Source of the DNA: Desulfococcus sp.
GTDB lineage: Bacteria; Desulfobacterota; Desulfobacteria; Desulfobacterales; Desulfosalsimonadaceae
Direction: 5' to 3'
NCBI GenBank assembly: GCA_024641805.1
Contig: JAHECJ010000082.1
Coordinates: 1-8,005, forward strand
DNA length: 8,005 nt
The notes beneath the pieces were generated by a model that saw nothing but the letters and a program-made list of their open reading frames with translations, did not search any database and was not told the DNA's origin. A program made the position numbers and the translations under genes. This document shows, piece after piece, positions 6,722 to 8,005 of this stretch; positions within the stretch are counted from its first letter, which is position 1, and the number at the start of each line of letters is the position of its first letter.

Positions 6722-6734
6722 GAGCTATGCTCAA
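6700..6734. promoter_or_regulatory. Cluster of three inverted repeats over the dehydrogenase promoter
   Basis: AATGATCATT (6700-6709) lies in the -35/-10 spacer. TCAAT-AA-ATTGA (6712-6723) covers the -10. TTGAGC-TAT-GCTCAA (6720-6734) covers the expected transcription start. Each is a perfect palindrome, and the last two overlap. They differ from the repeat next to the regulator gene, so the binding protein cannot be assigned. Confidence 0.45.
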
Positions 6735-6792
6735 ATCAATATGCCAATCAAAATGTTTTTTTATATAACCTTGCTTTAAAAAAGGAGGCCCC

Positions 6793-8005
6793 ATGTACGA
6801 CTATATGTTGTCCCCTGAAGAACAGGAATTAAAAAAGGAAGCGCGGGAATTTACCCGCAATGAAATCACCAGCGATTTTTTAAGAAAAATGGATAAAGAT
6901 GAAATTATCTACCCCCGTGAATTTGTCGAAAAACTGGCTGCAAAAAATCTGAGGGGAATCCGGTTTCCCAAAAAATACGGTGGCCGTGAAATGAGCTGGG
7001 TCGCGGAGGTGGCGGCGACCGAAGAGATTGGATGTTTAGGCATGGCGCTGGGATGCGCCTTTGTCATGCCTTCTATCGTCGGGGAAGCCCTCAATGTTTT
7101 CGGCACCGAAGAACAAAAGGAAAAATATTTAAAACCCTATATTGCCGGAGAACTGGTGGCAGCCGAAGCATTGACGGAACCCCGGGGGGGGTCGGATTTT
7201 TTCGGGGCCATGACAAAAGCGGAACTTCGCGGGGATCATTTTGTTTTAAACGGCATGAAACGCTTTGTGGTTGGGGCGGAAGGCGCAGATTTTTTCCTGG
7301 TTTACTGCCGGACCAATTTTGATGAAAACGCTCACAAATACAGTCGACTCAGTCTCTTAATCGTTGACAAAGGCCCCGGAGTCGAAACCGAATACATGTA
7401 TGGATTGATGGGATGTCGCGGCGGCGGCACCGGCCGGCTGGTTTTCAGGGATGTCAAGGTCCCGAGAGAAAACCTGGTGGGGGAACTTCATGGCGGTGCG
7501 TTATGTTTTAACCAGATGATGATCCCCGAACGTCTTACATCTGCTGCCGGATGCCTGGGAACCTGGGGCGCACTGGATCTCGCCGTCCGTTATTCAAATC
7601 GTCGCCGGGCGTTTGGCAAGGGAATCCGAAAATACCAGGCTGTCAGCTTCAAGGTGGCGGATTCCATTACCCAGCTGGATGCCGCCCGGGCATTGACCTA
7701 TATGGCGGCCAGGGCGGTGGACAGCAATTATCAGAATGTGCGCCGGCTGGTCAGCGAAGCCAAGCGGTTTGCCACTGAAGCGGCCTGGGATGTCGTTAAT
7801 AATGCCATGCAGATCATGGGCGGTATCGGATATACAGACGTATACCCCATTGAACGGGCTCTGCGGGATACCCGTCTGGGTATGATATGGACCGGCACCA
7901 CCCAGATAATGAATCTCATGATTCAGCATGAATACTACAACCAGGTTCTTGATCCGTCTTATGACCGTCGGATCATGGAGAATGATGCTGCCAACCCGGA
8001 CGTTA
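6793..8005 (+). CDS. Acyl-CoA dehydrogenase, 3' end beyond the window
   Basis: From ATG at 6793 (AAAGGAGG four bases upstream) the frame is open to the right edge: 404 codons, already slightly longer than the usual 380 or so, so only a short C-terminal tail is missing. Family marks in order: ALTEPRGGSDFFG (126-138), NGMKRFVVGAEGAD (153-166), RRAFGKGIRKYQAVSFKVAD (271-290), QIMGGIGYTDVYPIERALRD (340-359) and WTGTTQI (366-372). The product oxidises an acyl-CoA to the 2-enoyl-CoA with FAD and passes electrons to ETF in the cytoplasm. The usual catalytic Glu in the YEG motif is Thr367 here. Instead E246 in PERLTSAAG aligns with the catalytic Glu of isovaleryl- and long-chain acyl-CoA dehydrogenases, so a branched or long substrate is possible. 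It is divergent from the MerR-type gene, its likely regulator. A G8 run (7184-7191) sits in the TEPRGGSD motif with the frame intact. Confidence 0.93.
   Translation, partial: MYDYMLSPEEQELKKEAREFTRNEITSDFLRKMDKDEIIYPREFVEKLAAKNLRGIRFPKKYGGREMSWVAEVAATEEIGCLGMALGCAFVMPSIVGEALNVFGTEEQKEKYLKPYIAGELVAAEALTEPRGGSDFFGAMTKAELRGDHFVLNGMKRFVVGAEGADFFLVYCRTNFDENAHKYSRLSLLIVDKGPGVETEYMYGLMGCRGGGTGRLVFRDVKVPRENLVGELHGGALCFNQMMIPERLTSAAGCLGTWGALDLAVRYSNRRRAFGKGIRKYQAVSFKVADSITQLDAARALTYMAARAVDSNYQNVRRLVSEAKRFATEAAWDVVNNAMQIMGGIGYTDVYPIERALRDTRLGMIWTGTTQIMNLMIQHEYYNQVLDPSYDRRIMENDAANPDV

Larger units (their letters stand above)
6379..6792. other. Divergent control region between the MerR-type gene and the acyl-CoA dehydrogenase gene
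   Basis: These 414 bases hold candidate promoters and inverted repeats on both sides, listed separately. The middle part (about 6514-6690) is AT-rich, and I see no gene or clear motif in it apart from TCCGGAAAA occurring twice (6603-6611 and 6673-6681), which may be chance. The dehydrogenase leader (6735-6780) contains a T7 run. Confidence 0.6.

Noticed and set aside
7594..7929. Minus-strand frame of 111 codons within the acyl-CoA dehydrogenase gene
   Set aside because: It is antisense to the conserved QIMGGIGYT region; a shadow of the real gene.

Overview
The window reads as chromosomal DNA of an anaerobic, fatty-acid- or aromatic-oxidising deltaproteobacterium (Desulfobacterales-like). This is inferred from gene content: a divergent MerR/acyl-CoA dehydrogenase pair, a DUF362 protein with a ferredoxin tail, and a cysteine-rich Fe-S protein. 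No ribosomal or other marker gene confirms it. I see no tRNA, rRNA, CRISPR array, transposase or phage gene.

Layout. Six genes lie on the minus strand and one on the plus strand. Reading the minus strand from right to left: a MerR-type regulator with two helix-turn-helix modules (5644-6378), closed by a convincing intrinsic terminator (5597-5620); a 599-aa protein joining an NAD-dependent epimerase-type SDR to a cysteine-rich bis-[4Fe-4S] protein (3616-5415); a small secreted DUF2914 protein (3044-3451); a DUF362 protein with a C-terminal 2x[4Fe-4S] ferredoxin (1768-2928); a tandem-HD protein whose second domain is a complete HD-GYP phosphodiesterase (478-1722); and the N-terminal 71 codons of a probable Nudix hydrolase (1-214, cut by the left edge). 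On the plus strand an acyl-CoA dehydrogenase starts at 6793 and runs off the right edge almost complete.

Regulation. The region between merR and the acyl-CoA dehydrogenase gene is a divergent control region. Each side has a candidate sigma70 promoter with perfect inverted repeats at or just after the -10. The repeat on the merR side lies inside the longest reading frame, which argues for a downstream start for the regulator. The likely circuit is a MerR-type sensor of an acyl-CoA or related ligand controlling itself and the dehydrogenase.

Most interesting point. The SDR/Fe-S fusion is joined exactly at a run of eight A residues (4331-4338). With seven A the SDR would stop at a TGA overlapping the ATG of a free-standing Fe-S protein (ATGA), a classic coupled gene pair. 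The fusion is therefore a recent one-base event, a slippage-controlled dual product, or a sequencing error. The first two would be biologically interesting and the third is easy to test.

How the genes work together is largely unknown. SDR-FeS, DUF2914, DUF362-ferredoxin and HD-GYP run in the same direction with gaps of 164, 115 and 45 bases and could be co-transcribed. Two unrelated ferredoxin-bearing proteins in one cluster suggest a redox role, but no pathway can be named from the sequence.
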